Assembly: GCA_032718475.1 (NCBI GenBank)
Contig: JAUCBJ010002642.1
Location: 1 to 30,641, forward strand
Source: Nemertoderma westbladi
Lineage: Eukaryota > Xenacoelomorpha > Nemertodermatida > Nemertodermatidae
Direction of reading: 5' to 3'
Length of the DNA stretch: 30,641 bases
Each line of letters opens with the position of its first letter. The stretch's first letter is position 1. The notes under the pieces were generated by a model. The model made no database searches, was not told where the DNA came from, and saw only the letters and a program-made list of their open reading frames with translations. Positions 1 through 9,735 of this stretch are shown here, piece after piece. The position numbers and the translations under genes are program-made.

Positions 1-545
1 TTGTCTCGAGTGGAGAAAGCAATTTTCCTCCACTTGTTGCGCATCCAACTCGGTAGTGCCTGCGCTATCGTGGTGATGTTATTGGACGCATTGAGCTCGT
101 ATGGCGCGTCTAGCGTCTTCAGCACGATCAGCGCCTTTTCGACTTTGTTAGCGAACGTCTTAATGCTAACGGGATTATCCTGTAGGCCACCCGATGTTAT
201 GCCTCTCAGTGTCTGTCTGATGATCTTGGCCGGGTGCCCGTATTCCCTATCCAGTGCCCGCCATGCTGTCGTGAAGCCGCCCTCTATTCCTTGATATTGC
301 CTCACGATGTCGTATGCTTGGCCTCCCGTGTATACTTGCAGATACTTTAGGCACTCCGCCTGCGTCAAGTTCTTTGTTAGTATTTCGTTACTATACATGC
401 GCCGAAACTGTAGATATTCTTCCGGCCTGCTCCCATCGAATTTGAATGGTTCCACGGGTGGTAACTCGATCCTCGTTTTCAACGCATCGATCAACGTGGC
501 CATCCCCATCGCCTGCGCTTCCAATGGATTCGATGGGTGCTGCAT
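1..545 (-). CDS. BEL/Pao Gag core (DUF1759-like), C-terminus outside window
   Basis: Reading on the minus strand from an ATG at 545-543, the frame stays open for 181 codons to the window edge. It shows the DUF1759 pattern: LPPVEPFKFDGSRPEEYLQF near residues 28-47, then a helical stretch with KYLQVYTGGQAYDIV, an A-W-R-A-L-D-R-E-Y-G-H-P segment, and a late ALPSWMRNKWRK segment that fits the family's LP-x-x-W motif. In BEL/Pao elements this region is Gag, which assembles the virus-like particle in the cytoplasm. The same frame is open upstream of the ATG to at least about 740, where it overlaps the end of the 686-1432 frame, so the ATG at 545 may not be the real start. Shorter plus-strand frames over this stretch are shadows. 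Confidence 0.75.
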   Translation of the reverse strand, partial: MQHPSNPLEAQAMGMATLIDALKTRIELPPVEPFKFDGSRPEEYLQFRRMYSNEILTKNLTQAECLKYLQVYTGGQAYDIVRQYQGIEGGFTTAWRALDREYGHPAKIIRQTLRGITSGGLQDNPVSIKTFANKVEKALIVLKTLDAPYELNASNNITTIAQALPSWMRNKWRKIAFSTRD

Positions 546-685
546 AGTTTCTCCTGTCTGGTGCGGCTCGTCCGTCCTATTTCTTGACTTTCTCTGACTT
601 GGGTATGTCATCGGGGGTAGCGGCCCCCTCCATATTTCTGTATCACACGACCTATTCTCATCCAAGGGTCTCGTTGTTCTTGCTC

Positions 686-1432
686 CTATCGGGGTATATT
701 GTTGATATTGTGATGGGGGAATGTCACCCTGTCCCCCCCCACCGGTATGTTTGGTACTGGGGTTGATGTTAATATGTTGGGGCCCATACACCTATCCGCA
801 ATAATTCCCCCCTCCCCTGGGTATATGTTATGTCCCTGCATGCTGTAGTCATACTGCTGTGCTGGTACCGGTATAGGCCTATCAGCTTCTGGCCTACTCG
901 CCGGTATGTATTCCGCGACTTCCGGGTTTAATCCCGTTGTCCACGCCATCCTATCGCCTACATTGCCTCTCTCAGTATGGCCTATGGTATGTGCAGTAAG
1001 GCCTACAGTATGTCCTACAGTCTGCATGTGTTGCTCGGGATCGAAGTTTATTCTTCTCGAATAATCCTCCCCGCTACCGTATTCTCGATCGATAGGTGTA
1101 TTCCGTCGGAAAGTTTCTCTTCGACCCCCCCCTCTACTGTTCTCGTCTTCGTACCGGTACATCGCGTACCCCTCCATCGGCCCGTAGTGCGCCTCGCCGG
1201 GTCGCATCTCTCCGGTGCGACGGCAATCTCCCGGGGTCCGACCCCACTGACTCTCCGTTCTCATCTCAACTACCGACGGCTCGCTATCCGTCCTCGCTCT
1301 TCTATCGTTCGCGGCGATACCTCTACTACTGTCTTCTCTTCTTCTCCTTTCAGTGGAGTATTCCCGCTCGTGAGATCTCTCGTCGACCTCCCGGTTAAAC
1401 CCCACTGTTCTTCTTCCCTCTTCTGATCGGGC
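686..1432 (-). CDS. gag leader, middle segment (charged, low complexity)
   Basis: Open minus-strand frame between a TGA at 1435-1433 and a TAG at 688-686, about 248 codons, with no ATG near its start. It is rich in Arg and Glu in its first third, then carries a G-H-T-V-G / G-H-T-I-G repeat that resembles repeats at the end of the upstream 1566-3977 frame. This supports both being parts of one polypeptide. A run of eight G (733-740) lies close to its end. A -1 shift there enters the frame that continues into the DUF1759-like Gag core. No enzymatic domain is visible; it is probably part of an extended Gag leader. Confidence 0.55.
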   Translation of the reverse strand, partial: ARSEEGRRTVGFNREVDERSHEREYSTERRRREDSSRGIAANDRRARTDSEPSVVEMRTESQWGRTPGDCRRTGEMRPGEAHYGPMEGYAMYRYEDENSRGGGRRETFRRNTPIDREYGSGEDYSRRINFDPEQHMQTVGHTVGLTAHTIGHTERGNVGDRMAWTTGLNPEVAEYIPASRPEADRPIPVPAQQYDYSMQGHNIYPGEGGIIADRCMGPNILTSTPVPNIPVGGDRVTFPHHNINNIPR

Positions 1433-1565
1433 TCAACGCTTCGTCCGCCCTCTTACGACGTCAACCTGTCTCTCTCTGCTCGGTCGCACGCCGCTGGGGA
1501 TACACGCAATCCCCCTATTACTTTCCGTCGGCGGTTGTTGCGGTTTACCTATTTCGGCCCGCGCA

Positions 1566-3977
1566 TTATCCGCTGACGGCTGTGGGACACTCTCTGCCCC
1601 CCCCCCCTTTCGCCGCTAACTCGCTGTTGTGGGGTTCTCGTAGCCCCCCCCACTCGCCACATCTAACTTCGCTATCCTTCACCCCGCTACTATATCCCTC
1701 TCTAGTCGACACATCAACCCTACCGCGGTCGGGTCTATTCACCCCCGCCTCTCCCTCTGCTATTGCGTGGCCTACCAGGCCCTCGCTGGGTCTATTCAAC
1801 CCAGCCACTCCCTGCCTACCAACTACGTGGCCTACCAGGCCCTCTGTTCCCTGTCTACCAACTACGTGGCCTACCAGGCCCTCGCTGGGTCTACCTAACC
1901 CAGCTACTTCCGGCCCACCAACTGTGTGGCCTGCCAGGTCCCCGTTTGCCTGGCTGTACACGCCCGACGTGTTTACGTTAATAGCACCCATATCGGATAC
2001 ATAATTAATTTGTTCGTTTGAAACAAAATCATTTGAATTACTTTGCACGACTACGTTGTCTGAATTACTTTGTAAATTCGGGCTTGGGTCATTAATTAAA
2101 TTATTTGAATTATTATTATTTTGATTATTTGGATTATTTTGCGTAGCTACATTAATATTAGGATTATTATCTACATTAATATTAAGATTGTTCTGATTTA
2201 AATTTAAATTACTACCACTAGGCAAAGTATTTCCTGCAATAAAGGTTTGATTAGAATTATCCCATACGGTACTATTAATATTAACCACGTCTACTGTATC
2301 ATTATCATTGTTACCCCCCCTGCCCGTACGGTCATACCAGTTTTGGGTCTGTCGTGCGGTCCCTGTAAGTGGGGTATTAATAAATGTATCCACGGCCCCT
2401 GGCTCCCCTAGAATACTCGAGCCAGTCCCGCCCTCAGACGCCCCCGCCCGCACCAGTTGCAGCTCGTGCGCGCGTCTAACCCTATGTTTCCCAAGCTCAC
2501 GTAGGCGTCTCTTTAATTCCTCATGGTCTCGCTCGGCTCCTGCCATTCTCCTCTCACACTCCCGCGTGTCCCGCACAGCCAACTCTACTACTTTCCTAGC
2601 ACTCTCCCTTCGCCTCGCTTCATGCTCCTTACGTTCACTTTCCTTTCTCGCCTCATGCTCCTTGCGTTCCGCCTCACGCTCTTTGCGTTCCTTTTCCTCC
2701 CTTGCCTCACGCTCCTTGCGTTCCCTTTCTTCTCTCGCCTCATGCTCCTTGCGTTCCGCCTCGCGCTCTTTGCGTTCCCTTTCATCTCTCGCCTCATGCT
2801 CCTTGCGTTCCGCCTCGCGCTCTTTGCGTTCCCTTTCCTCTCTCGCCTCACGTTCCCTACACTCCTTTTCCTCTATTTCCTCACACTCCCTAAGGCCTCT
2901 CAAAGCCCTTTCGGCCCTCTCTCCGGTTTCTCTAATCAATGCCGCTTCCCTCTCTAGCCGCATTCTCCCCTCCTCTAGCCGTTTATCCATTTCCCTCTGA
3001 CCTTGCTCTATCAGCTCGAGACGGTACGCGGCACCTGCCTCTCTCACCAGTCTTTCTTTTGCAGAGGATGTAGCAGACTTATCGGTTATGACGGACTCCC
3101 TCCGCCTTCCCGATCTACTAGCTTTCCCCCCCCTCCCGGAACTCCCTCCGACCGACGAGGCCGAATCCTCGGGGTTAACCTCGGATTCGCCCCCTTCAGG
3201 TCTGTTCCAACCCATTAATTTTATACCCCGGGCATCGATTAAATATGGCCCTATGTACACTACACTAGGTTGTATACCCCCATGCCGCCATGAGTCATAC
3301 AGTTCCTCGGCAACCTTTCTCGCTCTCTCCTCGGCCAATTCTCTCTGCCCGAAACGCATTAGATAGTATAAATGTCTGTCCGACTTACCTAGTCCTGACT
3401 TCAGTTTTACCTCGTCTATCGTTTTCCCCTTTCTGGCCTCCTCTAGTAGTCTCCGGGTCGCGTTGTAGGCCCGTCGAAGTCGCTCAGAAACCCCGACGTC
3501 CTCGTCGCCGACCCCTCGTCCGTCTCTCCGGGTTCGACGTCGTACTGGCGGCCCCACCGTCGCCGTTTCGGCGGGCCGTCCGTCGCCCTCGGCCTGTGGC
3601 TGGCCGGCGACATCGGTATCGACACCTCCGTCGTCTCTCCGGGTCCTTCCTCGTACCGTCGGCCCCACCGTCGTCGTCTCGGTGGGCCGTTCGTCGCTCT
3701 CGGCCTGTGGCTGGCCGACGACACCGGTGCGTCGACCCTCATCCCGTGTCGACTCGTCTCCTTCTCCCTCGAGCCCGTTCTCTCTATCCTCCGACTCGAT
3801 TCCCCCTCCTCTCGACTCGGCTTCTGACTCCAGACGGTCTCCCTCATCTTGAACTTCCGGGTCGCCCGTTATCGATGGCTCCGGCGTCGTGGGCCTATAC
3901 CGCCTGGTCGCGGCCTCGCGGATCGTTTGTTCTTCGTCCGGGGTCCGCGTCGGTGTTATTTCTCCCGACTGACTCAT
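1566..3977 (-). CDS. gag leader, N-terminal segment with coiled coil and Asn-rich region
   Basis: Minus-strand frame of about 803 codons from the ATG at 3977, 69 bp inside the 5' LTR boundary. In-frame sequence further upstream runs into the LTR without an ATG. Order of regions: an acidic/Arg-rich part with an internal duplication of about 40 residues (GQPQAE repeats); a compact part around LLEEARKGKTIDEVKLKSGL and YYLMRFGQRELAEERARKV that looks folded; a strongly charged KERE/KEHEAR heptad-like coiled coil (encoded at 2590-2850); an Asn-rich low-complexity region (1990-2310); and short repeats with GLVGHVVGRQG (1769-1955). It ends just after an 11-G run (about 1597-1607). A -1 shift there opens a frame to the TGA at 1435, in phase with the 686-1432 frame. 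No homologue is recognised; Gag-leader identity is inferred from position. Confidence 0.55.
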   Translation of the reverse strand: MSQSGEITPTRTPDEEQTIREAATRRYRPTTPEPSITGDPEVQDEGDRLESEAESRGGGIESEDRENGLEGEGDESTRDEGRRTGVVGQPQAESDERPTETTTVGPTVRGRTRRDDGGVDTDVAGQPQAEGDGRPAETATVGPPVRRRTRRDGRGVGDEDVGVSERLRRAYNATRRLLEEARKGKTIDEVKLKSGLGKSDRHLYYLMRFGQRELAEERARKVAEELYDSWRHGGIQPSVVYIGPYLIDARGIKLMGWNRPEGGESEVNPEDSASSVGGSSGRGGKASRSGRRRESVITDKSATSSAKERLVREAGAAYRLELIEQGQREMDKRLEEGRMRLEREAALIRETGERAERALRGLRECEEIEEKECREREAREERERKEREAERKEHEARDERERKEREAERKEHEAREERERKEREAREEKERKEREAERKEHEARKESERKEHEARRRESARKVVELAVRDTRECERRMAGAERDHEELKRRLRELGKHRVRRAHELQLVRAGASEGGTGSSILGEPGAVDTFINTPLTGTARQTQNWYDRTGRGGNNDNDTVDVVNINSTVWDNSNQTFIAGNTLPSGSNLNLNQNNLNINVDNNPNINVATQNNPNNQNNNNSNNLINDPSPNLQSNSDNVVVQSNSNDFVSNEQINYVSDMGAINVNTSGVYSQANGDLAGHTVGGPEVAGLGRPSEGLVGHVVGRQGTEGLVGHVVGRQGVAGLNRPSEGLVGHAIAEGEAGVNRPDRGRVDVSTREGYSSGVKDSEVRCGEWGGLREPHNSELAAKGGGGRECPTAVSG
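1769..1955 (-). repeat. about 60-bp coding tandem repeat in gag leader
   Basis: About three tandem copies of a unit of roughly 48-60 bp starting TGGCCTACCAGGCCCTC. On the minus strand it encodes repeats of the GLVGHVVGRQG and GLNRPSEG type. The repeats keep the reading frame. Confidence 0.8.
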
Positions 3978-4045
3978 CTTTCTTCTGCAGGTTGGTGGCT
4001 GGTGGTTACTAAGTTTGTCTAGGGCGGCAGCTGATTTAGTTACTG

Positions 4046-4587
4046 TGACGGGATCCAAGAGGAATCCCGGTTTATCCGGTTTTAGTTCACGCGTCCCCGC
4101 CGTGTATAAAGAGTAAATGAGTTTGTGCTGTTTGTCGTATATAATATGATATGCAGATATAGATATAGATATAGGTATGAGATATATTGTCGTATACGGA
4201 AGGCGGGATACGGTAACTAAAGTCCCGGTCCTTCCCTAGCTAAACTATTGTAACCTAATCTAGCACCGGTATTGCACTGAGATAACTGAACTGGTATGAT
4301 TACTGCCAAGTGGCTATATTGCACGATTGGCCTTGTTACTCTACCTAATCGATGCCTTTCCCCCCTCTGATTGGTTGATACCCTTGTTGGCGCCCTTTGG
4401 AGTGTTCCCGTTCACTCCACCTATTCTCTCTGGGTTAGGGGTTTGGCCCCTGACCCTCATTGTGTGCTTCTCCTTCCCATTCTCATTGGGATGGCACGAG
4501 TTGGTTAATTACCCAATCTCGTGGCTCCCAATATTGCTTATCGGCTTACAACTTTGTGGGGTGTTAGCGGGATTGGATAAGCTAACA
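4046..4587 (-). repeat. 5' LTR of the BEL-type element
   Basis: 542-bp block beginning TGACGGGATCC and ending GCTAACA on the plus strand, so on the element's strand it runs TG...CA as LTRs do. It aligns with the solo LTR at 19325-19904 at both ends and in internal blocks, including ACGCGTCCCCGCC and CCCAATATTGCTTA. It directly precedes the gag frame in the element's orientation. A short (ATATAG)-type repeat lies at about 4153-4175. The plus-strand frame at 4327-4593 is inside the LTR and is not a gene. Confidence 0.85.
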
Positions 4588-4599
4588 ATATAGATCTTG

Positions 4600-4957
4600 T
4601 TAAAGACTTTGTTGACAAATGGAAATCCGAAGTACCAATAATCTAAAAAACCGAAAATTGGTTACTGAATGACAATGCAAAACCAGGAACGGCCTTTGCT
4701 AACATAAAGACTCATAAAGCGGAGTGGCCTTTAAGAAATATTTTATCAGCATGCGGCCCAGCGACGCTACTCAAAATTTAGGCAAACTTATTGAGTATTA
4801 CATTAAGGATGTGGCCAGGAAACATCCTGCATTTCTTAAAGACAGAAGGGACACTTTAAAGTGGTTAGATAACATTAATACACGCTTAGCACCTCTTTCA
4901 GAAGACGCGAGATTTATATGTATTGATATAATAAATTTCTTTCCTTCAGTAGATAAC
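4600..4957 (+). pseudogene. Penelope-like element RT fragment
   Basis: Conceptual translation on the plus strand gives the Penelope-like N-terminal RT block: a WLLNDNAKPGTAFANIKTHK segment, then a W-P-L-R-N-I-L-S-A segment, then NLGKLIEYYIKDVARKHPAF and ICIDIINFFPSVD. These fit the IKTHK and DI-x-x-x-YPS motifs of Penelope-like reverse transcriptases. A frame change near 4735-4775 and a stop near 4650 show it is dead. It begins just outside the BEL LTR and stops abruptly at about 4957, where LINE sequence begins. No GIY-YIG endonuclease part is present. Confidence 0.7.
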
Positions 4958-6490
4958 AGCTGCAAAGAGCATTAAGACCAATCGTGCCAGTGAAGTAGAT
5001 GGTGTTCCCCCTGAGGCCTTTAAAATACTTGAGTGTTTAAAGCTCATCTATCCTATCATAGTAGACATGTACCGAACAACAAGAGTTCCACAAGAAATGA
5101 AAACAAATAAGTTGATGCCAGTTCCCAAGAAGGGAAACCTAACACTTTATGGTTCTTTTCGGGGAATCTCATTGATCTCGATTGCTGCAAAGCTATACAA
5201 TAGAATTCTATTAAATCGCATCCAGGATCCTATTGAGAGACTGCTCCGTGGAAATCACAATGGGTTCCGTAAAGGTCGTGGGACCATGGAGCCCATTTTG
5301 GCACTTAGAAGGATAATTTAAGAGTTATCAAAAAAGAAAGACAGGTATCTGGTTATTATCTTTGTTGACTTCTTCAAGGCCTTTGATTCAGTCTCTCGCT
5401 CACGTATGTTCAGCATACTTTTATTATATGGGTTTCCTGATGAAATTATTGCAGCAATTAGATCAGTATATGATGGTTCGACAACATTTGTGTCTACTAT
5501 TGACGGTGACACAGAACCATTTGAAGTGTTATGGGGCGTCCTCCAGGGAGACACACTTGCACCATTCTTGTACATAATTGTGGTTGACTATGTTCTACGC
5601 ATGTCATTAGATCATCATAATGATGATGGGGTGATGATAACTCCACCTACTGGCTCCAGAAGTCGAGGAAATCCTGCCATGTACCTAACTGATCTAGACT
5701 TTGCTCATGACTTATGAGTACTCTCAGAATCACTAGAGGGAGTCCAATGGCTCATCAGCTCATTAGAACATGCTGCTTCTAGTGTTGGTCTTTTTATTAA
5801 CTCCAGAAAGACCAAAATTTTGACAGTTAACTTTGAAAGTCCTCAGCAAGTCTCTGAGCAGATGAGCATAAGCTCAAAGGATGGTATGCTTGAGCATGTG
5901 GATGACTTCTGTTACCTGGGATCATGGATCAGGAAGTCAGGTGAGGACCTTCGAATACGTAAGGGAAAGGCATGGGCAGCCTTGAGCTGCTTGAGCCATG
6001 AAAGCCATGAGCAGCTTGGCATGGGCTCCTTTCCAGGATTTGGAAGTCACCGAGAATTAATCGGAAACTTAAGGTCCGATTATCGGAACCCAATCTCTGG
6101 ATGGCACATTCACAAGAATGCTACGCCGGGTTCATTGTGTCAAGTACAATGCACACATCTCCAACCAGACACTATATAACATTGGAGATGTCTCATTGGT
6201 TCCCCCAAGCTTGACACAAGAACAAAATTGCCTCCGCTTTGCAGGACATTGCTTTTGCCGTGAGGACCAGCCAGTGCATAATCTTGTACTTTGGCAGCCT
6301 CATGGGGTGAATAAGCATGGTGGACAGCCCATGACTTTCTTGAGACGCATTTTAAAGGACACTGGCCTTGAGATGCGGATGATCTAACAAATGTCATGGG
6401 TGATAGGGAGTTGTGGTGGCGCAATTTTGTCAACAAGCCGGCACAGCATTCTTAAAAATGCAGCTGCAATGCTGCATGCCGATCCTAGTA
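4958..6490 (+). pseudogene. LINE copy 1, 5'-truncated RVT_1 reverse transcriptase and 3' end
   Basis: Non-LTR retrotransposon remnant in several frames. Recognisable RT pieces are KILECLKL, LMPVPKKGNLTLYGSFRGIS, HNGFRKGRGTMEPILALRRI, IIFVDFFKAFDSVSR, GVLQGDTLAPFLY and YLTDLDFAHDL. The last is the catalytic A/Y-x-D-D motif with the first Asp changed to His. It continues into the C-terminal RIRKGKAWAAL and LRFAGHCF regions and ends near GATCCTAG with a short (TAG)n tail. Stops at about 5318 and 5715, plus an internal deletion near 6070-6090 compared with copy 3, make it inactive. It serves as the uninterrupted reference for copy 3. Confidence 0.8.
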
Positions 6491-6496
6491 GTAGTA

Positions 6497-7470
6497 GTAA
6501 GCCGTCCTTAGAGCTTATGCCCTTATGATCAGATATTTCTTGAGGGTTGTCTAGGTTCACTGTGATGATTTAGGTCTTCTTGGAATTTACCAAAAGACCA
6601 ACACTAGAAGCAACATGCTCCAATGAGCAGAGGAGACTTTGGGCTCACTTTAGTGATTCTGACAGTACCCCTAAGTCATCAGCCAAGTCTAGATCAGTGA
6701 GGTACTTTGCTGGATTTCCACTACTTCTTGTGCCAGTAGAGGGAGTAATCATCACCCCATCTTTATTAAGATTGTTTAAGGACATGTGTAGAACATAATC
6801 AACCTCAATTACGAATAAGAATGGTGCAAGTGTGTCACCAGGAAGCACTTCCCATAAGACTTTGAATGGATCTGTGTCACCATCAGCAGGAGACACAAAC
6901 GTGGTGGAACCATCGTACAGTGATCTGATAGCTGCAATAATTTCCTCAGGAATCCCACATGCTGCCAGTATGCTGTACATACGTGGTCGGGAGACTGGGT
7001 CGAAGGCTTTAAAGAAGTCAACAAATATAATAGCCAGTTGTCTGTCTTTCTTTATTGATAACTCTTCGATTATCCTTCTAAGTGCCAGATTCATGGGTGC
7101 CATGGTCCTACGACCTTTATGGAACCCATTTTGGTTCCCACGTAACAGTCTCTTAAAAGGATCCCTGAAGCGATTTAATAGAATTATGTTGTATAGCTTT
7201 TCAGCTATCACGTTTAATGAGATTCCATGAAGAGATCCACGGGTTGTAAGGTTTCACTTCTTTAGGACCAACTTATTGGTTTTCAGTTCTTGAGGGACTC
7301 TCTTTGTCCTATACATGTCCACAATAATGCAATAATGGGGTGATTGAGCTCCAAACACTCAGGAATTTTTTCCAGAGATAAAATCCTGAAGTTGGATGGA
7401 ATTTCGGTTAACACTTGGATGAGTGAAGCAGACTTGCATTAAAGTCACCCAGGAAAGTTAAGAATGCATA
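6497..7470 (-). pseudogene. LINE copy 2 (inverted), reverse transcriptase fragment
   Basis: Minus-strand copy of the same LINE family. The 7211-6645 frame is open and carries LLRGNQNGFHKGRRTMAP, IIFVDFFKAFDPVSRPRMY, LPGDTLAPFLFVIEVDYVL and YLTDLDLADDLGVLSESLK, so here the catalytic DD pair is kept. Homology extends upstream to about 7470 (the V-D-M-Y-R-T region) and downstream to about 6497, where it abuts the 3' end of copy 1. No N-terminal endonuclease and no 3' end are present. Copies 1 and 2 make an inverted pair. Confidence 0.8.
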
Positions 7471-9524
7471 ATGATCCACTTCAATCAGTGGCTGCTTGTA
7501 GATTGTGGTAGAATTTTCCATCTCCTTTACTGGGGCAACACTGGTTGGAGAGTAGTCTGAATGTGACTAACGCTGGATAAATTATATTTTTTTAAATGTG
7601 ATTAAATCAAAAATATTGAAAAATACGATAGGTTTAAATAGTAGCCTATAAAATTTGTATACTTTTGTATTCGACCCTAAATTTTTCCATGCAAGCTCAG
7701 AATTAAATTATCTTTCGAATGGTATATTACACTAAGGTGCATGTCTGGCAGTTTTGGTTGGCCAGTGGGGGTGGGGGCAATCATTATGGAAAACCGCTGT
7801 ACATGTGGTATACATGCTACTTCCAAGAAAATACCCAGAAGGTAGCATGGGGGTGAGTGTTACCATAGCGACCAAAGCTACTAGAGAATTTTAGCAATAA
7901 AGAAAGCGGCCACGGAGGGAAACCAATCCAGATATTGGCAACCCAATAACAACAATGGAGGATTGACACAAACGCTGGGCCAATCAGAGCCTTGGGTTGG
8001 AAAGGCTGGTAGTATGGATATTGAGTATTACTATGTAATATGTTGCAACCTCATTATTAGCTAGTTGTGTGTGAGCATTTCGATAGGATGAAGTAGAAAC
8101 TTGTTTCTACCGGTCAGTAAGCAGCCATTAAGAATCAATTATTACAGTTATTATCCGATATCAGTATTATATTACATTACGTTTGATAGTCTGGTCTGTT
8201 ATAACTAACGAACAATATACATATCATAGTCTACCGAAACATCAAACCCATTATTAACTGTATGAACTATCCACACCTGGCTGGCCGCGTAGTCGCACAA
8301 ACTCACGTTTATGATACGGTGCACAACCACACGACTCGGTATCGTAACACAGGTGGATGCTGCGTGGAGGTGGCAAGTTTTCTGAATCAATGATCCAGAA
8401 TACTGACCGGGGTCAGGCCAGAATCTGATTCATCAGTGCATATAGATAACCCCAACAAAAATAACAATGCACGCACAGTAGCAGGACGCAAGACGTGCTA
8501 AATAAAAGGTCATGCATAGCGATCCGAATGCTGAAAGTAGCGAGGGTGCATCTAACTCATTATTTTCGGAATTATTCGCTAAGAATTTCGTATATTCATG
8601 CAAATTTTATTTGAAGGATAAGATGGCTAAGGTTCACATATAAATGAAATAAAATAATTTTATCCAATTACAATGACGTTGCAAAAGTTACAATGACGCC
8701 TGTGTATTTCAAGACAATGAATGTATCTAATCTTAAGATTTGGTAGGTGAGTAAAGGGAATTAGATCATATATTTTATCTTTGAATTTGTTTTCTCGTTG
8801 CCATGATAACGATAATTCTCATTAAGTTGGGTTGCTATTTAAGAATTTAATTAACATTTGCAACTGACATGCCCAGTGGATGTCGGAAGGCTGCGTGAAC
8901 CCAGGTAGGCTCAAACCTACAACAAATATAATCTAAGCACGGGGCTCAACAAGTGAGCTAACCCCTCCAACTTATTAATATTATTAAAACAATTATTATT
9001 TTCAAAAAACAACAATTATTTAACAACAATATAATACAATGTAGATATTGGTCCAATACTAATGTATATAAATTTGTAATGCTACAGGCCTGTCTCATAA
9101 CTCCATAGAAAACCAGTTCTCATAAACAGTTATCTTATTTTTGAATGAGGAGTTCTTCCCCCAAACTCCCTCTTTTTGAGAGAGAGAGATCACACGTCCA
9201 AGCCACAGTATTTTTTAATTGGGTTCGCGTAATAAATTACTTATTAAGTAGATTTCGTCAGTAAAGGAAATGAGCATGTTGCAATATATCGTATGTCAGT
9301 GTTCTATCCAAAACAACAAACGAAAGGAAATTTCAAATTAAGGGAAAGGAAAGGTTACATGGCTATTATAATTTTTGGCAATAAAATAGAAAATAACGAG
9401 TGAATTAAAATGACATGAAAAGTAATTCTGTACATTAATTATGATATACTGGCCTTTATACTGAAATGGGTGTGTATGTAACACCTTAGTACCTACTTTT
9501 GCTAGATAGGCAACTAACACTCAA
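7471..9524. other. gene-poor AT-rich DNA
   Basis: No coding frame with recognisable content. The first part (to about 7560) may still be LINE-derived. Small structures seen: an imperfect inverted repeat ATGCTACTTCC...GAAGGTAGCAT at about 7828-7860 and a stem-loop GTAGAAACTTGTTTCTAC at about 8092-8109. A tRNA-like SINE lies at 8899-8971. Confidence 0.5.
8899..8971 (-). repeat. tRNA-derived SINE-like head (minus strand)
   Basis: On the minus strand a GGGGTTAGCTCACTTG A-box-like segment with a D-arm-like TAGCTCA...TTGAGC is followed about 40 nt later by a GGTTTGAGCC B-box-like segment. The spacing fits a pol III internal promoter. A full cloverleaf is not convincing, so a SINE head is more likely than a tRNA gene. 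Confidence 0.45.
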
Positions 9525-9735
9525 GGGGCCTCGGTTTAGTGGTTAAACATTAAATTCACATCCCTCTGAGGTTGTGGGTTCAACCCCCACATGATGGGGG
9601 CCAAGGCAGTTGGCGGTTGTCGTAATTGTACGAATGCTTTCAAGGGTCTAGCCAGGGCGCTTCTCTGCCTAGGATCCTTAAATGGTAGCTAAATGAGAAC
9701 TGGAGTTTCTTCTGGGGAGTAAAGTTCTGGGGGGA
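9525..9735 (+). repeat. tRNA-derived SINE
   Basis: GGGGCCTCGGTTTAGTGGTT (A-box region, D-arm-like) is followed by GTGGGTTCAACCCCCAC (B box GGTTCAACC at 9577-9585, in a good T-arm hairpin). The segment closes with GGGGGCC near 9602. A non-tRNA tail continues through CCAGGGCGCTTCTCTGCC to about 9735. The acceptor ends do not pair as in a tRNA, so it is called a SINE. The 3' end and target duplication were not resolved. Confidence 0.55.

Larger units (their letters stand above)
1..4587 (-). mobile_element. BEL/Pao-type LTR retrotransposon, 5' part (5' LTR, gag leader, Gag core)
   Basis: On the minus strand an LTR (4046-4587) is followed by a long gag-like coding stretch that continues past base 1, so protease, RT, RNase H, integrase and the 3' LTR lie outside the window. 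The 545-1 segment matches the DUF1759 Gag-core pattern known from BEL/Pao elements, which is the basis for the class call. A solo copy of the same LTR family sits at 19325-19904. The leader region is more GC-rich than the AT-rich surroundings. Two G-run frameshifts and one stop suggest either an inactive copy or recoding. Class assignment rests on Gag alone because no pol is visible. Confidence 0.8.

Noticed and set aside
1-4012. Many plus-strand open frames
   Set aside because: They mirror the GC-rich, repeat-rich minus-strand gag frames, have Ser/Leu/Pro-rich low-complexity translations and no recognisable domain.
4327-4593. 88-codon hydrophobic frame
   Set aside because: Lies entirely in the BEL LTR and is not conserved as a frame in the solo LTR.
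4985-7470. Twin-priming inversion of a single LINE insertion
   Set aside because: The inverted part lies downstream of the 3' end of copy 1 and duplicates the same LINE region, so two separate insertions are needed.
9525-9602. Functional tRNA gene
   Set aside because: A and B boxes are present, but acceptor-stem pairing and an anticodon arm are not convincing and a non-tRNA tail follows; a SINE fits better.
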